In this document: positions 57,454 to 64,000 of the stretch, in pieces
Layout of the letters: each line of letters starts with the position of its first letter
How positions within the stretch are numbered: position 1 is the first letter of the stretch
NCBI GenBank assembly: GCA_016617785.1
Contig: JADILM010000001.1
Coordinates: 4,154,001 to 4,218,000, forward strand
Length of the DNA stretch: 64,000 bases
From: Sporobolomyces roseus
Lineage: Eukaryota; Basidiomycota; Microbotryomycetes; Sporidiobolales; Sporidiobolaceae
Direction: 5' to 3'
Notes under the pieces: generated by a model
Told to the model about the DNA's origin: nothing
The model's database searches: none
What the model saw: the letters and a program-made list of their open reading frames with translations, nothing else
Made by a program: the position numbers and the translations under genes

Positions 57454-60213
57454 ATGGTTTCGATTCAAGTTATAGCACTGATAGCAGCACTCGTCGGTGG
57501 AGCGTGGTTCCTATTCGGTCGCAACAAATCTTCGACTTCTTCCGCCGATCGACTCGCCGCTGATCCAGCTCTCACCAACGGGAAACAAGCTCTAGTCAAC
57601 GGGAATGGTGCAGCTGATACTGGTAGAGACTTTGTAGCAGCTATGCAAGCAGCAGTACGTTCAATCTCACCCTCTCTTTTACCTTTGTTTGAACACGGCA
57701 AAGTTATACATCGGCATCCAAACCGCGGCTATGTGAAGGGGATAAGCGCGTGTGATACACCTCACCATTCACTCTCAAGGAGTTACAGAAACTAGCCGGA
57801 GGGTGAAGCGAGTCGCACGATGTTGAACACCTCTCGCGGATTCATCTCGCTACCCAACTCTACACCTCTCACATCGATAGACCACTGACTCATTCCCGTT
57901 TCCGTGTTCACAGAAGAAAAAGATCGTCATCTTTTACGGCTCTCAAACTGGAACTGCCGAAGATTACGGAACGAGAATCGCCAAAGAGGCAAAATCGAGA
58001 TATGGACTCTCTTCCCTCGTATGCGATCCTGAAGAGTGCGTTGTCGATTCTCTCCTGTATACATGCATTCTCTGAGTGCTCACCTGTGTCGATCGCGTAG
58101 TTACGATTTCGATAACCTCGACCAGGTTCCCGAAGATTCCCTAGTCGTTTTCTGTATGGCGACTTACGGAGAAGGAGAACCTACCGACAATGCAGTGCCT
58201 TTGATGGAGTTCATCAAAGAAGAAGGTGTCGAGTTCTCGAATGGTTCGACTCTTGACAACTTGCGATACGTCGTATTTGGTCGTGAGTTCGATGTCCTCA
58301 TTCGCTCGTTTCTTCCTAGTTTCAAAGCTGAAACTTCTTCGCTAAAGTCGGTAACTCTACTTATGAACACTTCAACGCTATTGGCCGCGAGATCGACGAA
58401 CGTCTCGCTGCTCTTGGAGCTAAACGAGTTGGAGAACGAGGAGAAGGAGACGACGATAAATCGATGGAAGAAGATTACTTAGCATGGAAGGATGGCATGT
58501 TCGATGCTCTCCACGCCGAGCTCGGATGGGAGGAGGGAGCTGGAGGAGATGTTGCCGATTTCGAAGTTCAAGAGTTGGACGAGGTGGACGAGGCGAAACT
58601 TTACCTCGGAGAACTGTCGGCTCGAGCACTCACCGGCACTCGAGGAGTCTACGACGCCAAGAACCCTTTCCCTGCCGCCATTCTCGAAGCGAAGGAACTC
58701 TTCGAAGACGGAGATCGAAACTGCGTTCACACGGAATTCGACCTCACCGATTCTGGCATTCGATACCAAACTGGAGATCACCTCGGACTGTGGCCTCTCA
58801 ACCCTGATTCAGAGATCGAACGCTTCCTCGCCGTCCTCGGATTGACCGAGAAGCGCGACAAACCAATCGATGTCAAATCCCTCGACCCTGCCCTCGCCAA
58901 AGTTCCCTTCCCGATCCCTACGACTTACGACACCGTCCTTCGTCACTACCTCGATATCTCTTCTCCCGCTTCCCGTCAGACCATCGGCCAGTTCGCCAAA
59001 TACGCTCCCCACGATTCAGCTCGTCAAATGCTCGAGAAACTAGGTGCAGACAAGCAATATTACCATGAAGTCGTCGGTTCAAAGTGCCTCAAGCTGTCTG
59101 AAGTTCTCGTCCTCGCTGCTGGAGACCCGATCTCGACCCCCAAGAACCCCGACACTGTCGCCAAATACACCGTTTGGTCAATTCCCTTCGACCGAATCAT
59201 CTCGTCCATTCACCGATTACAACCTCGTTACTACTCGATCTCTTCTTCGCCCAAGCTCCACCCTACTTCGATTCACATCACGGCAGTCGTACTCAAGTAT
59301 GAACCCGTCATGGGATCAAACAAGGTCTTTGGAGTCGGCACGAACTACCTCCTCAATCTCAAAACCGCTCACAACAAGGGAGTGAAGGGAGTCAGGGAGG
59401 AAGATGCACCAGTGTATAGACTTGATGGACCCAGGGGCAAGTATCAAAAGGAGGGAGGAGCTTACGCTGCGCCAATTCACGTTCGAAGAAGTAACTTCCG
59501 ATTGCCAACAAGTCCCAAAGTCCCTATCGTTATGATCGGACCCGGAACTGTACGTCTCTGATCATCTTTTGCTCTTCTTCCTGCGTGAGATTGACTCGCT
59601 GTCGTTCCCCCATACAGGGTGTCGCACCATTCCGAGCGTTCATTCAAGATCGAGTCGCGCTCGCTCGCAAAGCCAAGGCGAAGGATGGAGCAGACGCGCT
59701 CAAAGATTGGGGAACGATCGATCTCTTCTACGGATGTCGACGGTCTTCGTGGGATTTCCTTTACAAGCAAGAATGGGAGGAGTACGCGAAGGAACTCGAC
59801 GGGAAATTCAAGATGCACGTCGCATTGTCGAGGGAAGAGAACGTACCAAAGACTTACGTACAACAGCTACTGAAGGAGGAAGGAGATCGAATCGGAGACG
59901 CTTTGGTCAACAAAAAGGGTTACGCTTATATCTGGTTCGTCTTTGCTTCTTCAAGATCTCTTCCAGAGTTGAACTGATCTCGATGAATCTTGACAAACAG
60001 TGGTGACGCTGGAAGTATGGCGAAGGCAGTAGAACGTGAATTGGCAGCAATCTTGGGTAAAGCAAAGGGAGAATCTCTCGAAGTTGGAGAGAAAGAACTC
60101 AAGTTGCTCAAGGATCGAAACCGTCTCTTACTCGATGTAAGTTCCCCCAATACCTCCTCATCTCGTTGCTTCGTCGTGCTGACTCTCCTCGTCTTCGATA
60201 GGTCTGGTCCTGA
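57454..60213 (+). CDS. NCP1: NADPH-cytochrome P450 reductase
   Basis: ER-anchored diflavin enzyme passing electrons from NADPH to P450s, including sterol-synthesis enzymes. The start at 57454 gives an N-terminal anchor (MVSIQVIALIAALVGGAWFL). Flavodoxin domain: IVIFYGSQTGTAEDYG and VVFCMATYGEGEPTDNAVP, and FGLGNSTYEHFNAIGREIDE after the 58283-58347 intron. FAD/linker domain: FDLTDSGIRYQTGDHLGLW and LQPRYYSISSSP. NADPH domain: VPIVMIGPGTGVAPFRAFIQ, LFYGCRRSSWDFLYKQEW, AYICGDAGSMAKAVERELAA and terminal LLLDVWS with the flavin-stacking Trp. About 730 aa. Introns are about 60-70 nt except the first, 258 nt (57655-57912). Usual family residues are present; GDAGSM replaces the common GDARNM. Confidence 0.95.
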
Positions 60214-60636
60214 TCGTCTCTGCTCACCCTCTCTTTCGCCATTTCATATGTCCTTCATTCACCTTAGACGCTCTCCTTCTTTGTCATGCAACGCATAGCT
60301 ATTCACAGCTCACCATGTCCCCGACTTTCTCGAAGTCTCAAAGCAAGTATAGCAAGAAGCGAATAGTTTCTGCCTTGCGAAACTGCTTTTTCTGAGGGGA
60401 AAAAGAAAAAGTGTTGGGATTTAAACAAAAAGCTTTGCCAAAGTAGCGTAGAGTAATGCGAGTGCAAGGGTGTGATGGTGACGAAAGGGGTCTAGTGTGG
60501 TGTAGTGGTGTGTGTCGTGCGGATAAAGGAGGAGATAGAAGAAGTGTGACTAGATACAAAGAGTGAAAGAGTTTTCGAGCGACGAGGACGATACGAGAAA
60601 TAAAAGCTATCTGTTTTCCTTTCGAAATGAAGCTGC
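60214..60636. other. Convergent 3' intergenic region
   Basis: About 420 bases between the reductase and YAK1 stops, AT-richer, with an A-rich patch at 60400-60430. No gene is present. Confidence 0.6.

Positions 60637-64000
<3,364 letters not shown>

Overview
This window looks like nuclear DNA of an intron-rich fungus, most likely a basidiomycete. Almost every gene is split by short introns (mostly about 50-80 nt) with gtgagN or gtaagN donors, ctgac/ctgat-like branch points and pyrimidine-rich acceptors. The genes are fungal housekeeping and signalling genes on both strands. A trehalose phosphorylase of the fungal GT4 type and a Ras-associating, leucine-rich-repeat adenylate cyclase fit this. 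The species cannot be named from the sequence. Gene families were recognised by reading the translations; no database search was possible. Exon joins were made by hand and most genes are given as start-to-stop spans including introns.

Left end (1-7790). The first 7.7 kb is a large inverted duplication. Positions 1-2175 are repeated in reverse complement at 5485-7659 (position p pairs with 7660-p), around a 3.3 kb single-copy spacer with no convincing gene. Each arm carries a gene for a secreted, glycine-rich precursor with Lys-Arg sites. The right copy is complete (425 aa, signal peptide, five KR sites, four phase-1 introns). The left copy runs off the window edge. The two copies converge on the spacer. 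This is the most unusual part of the window.

7.8-30 kb. After a gene-poor stretch (7.8-11.2 kb) come a small mitochondrial-looking protein, TRS120/TRAPPC9, a KNR4/SMI1 cell-wall regulator, an Rpp20/POP7-like RNase P/MRP subunit, an unrecognised protein with a two-copy repeat, an RRT8/EI24-like membrane protein, a SmgGDS-like armadillo protein and two unrecognised small minus-strand genes.

30-50 kb. Carbohydrate genes are prominent: trehalose phosphorylase (30.4-33.6 kb), a GH13 maltase-type alpha-glucosidase divergent from an alpha-glucoside permease (40.5-47.0 kb, a MAL-like pair), and ribose-5-phosphate isomerase. Between them lie the exosome subunit MTR3, a siderophore-transporter-like MFS protein and the spliceosomal cyclophilin PPIH.

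50-64 kb. Adenylate cyclase CYR1, NADPH-cytochrome P450 reductase and the C-terminal part of the kinase YAK1, which continues past the right edge. In yeast, CYR1 makes the cAMP that activates PKA and YAK1 opposes PKA-driven growth. Together with the maltose and trehalose genes this end is rich in carbon-supply and carbon-sensing functions, but no co-regulation is shown by the sequence alone. No rRNA, credible tRNA, transposase or CRISPR array was found.
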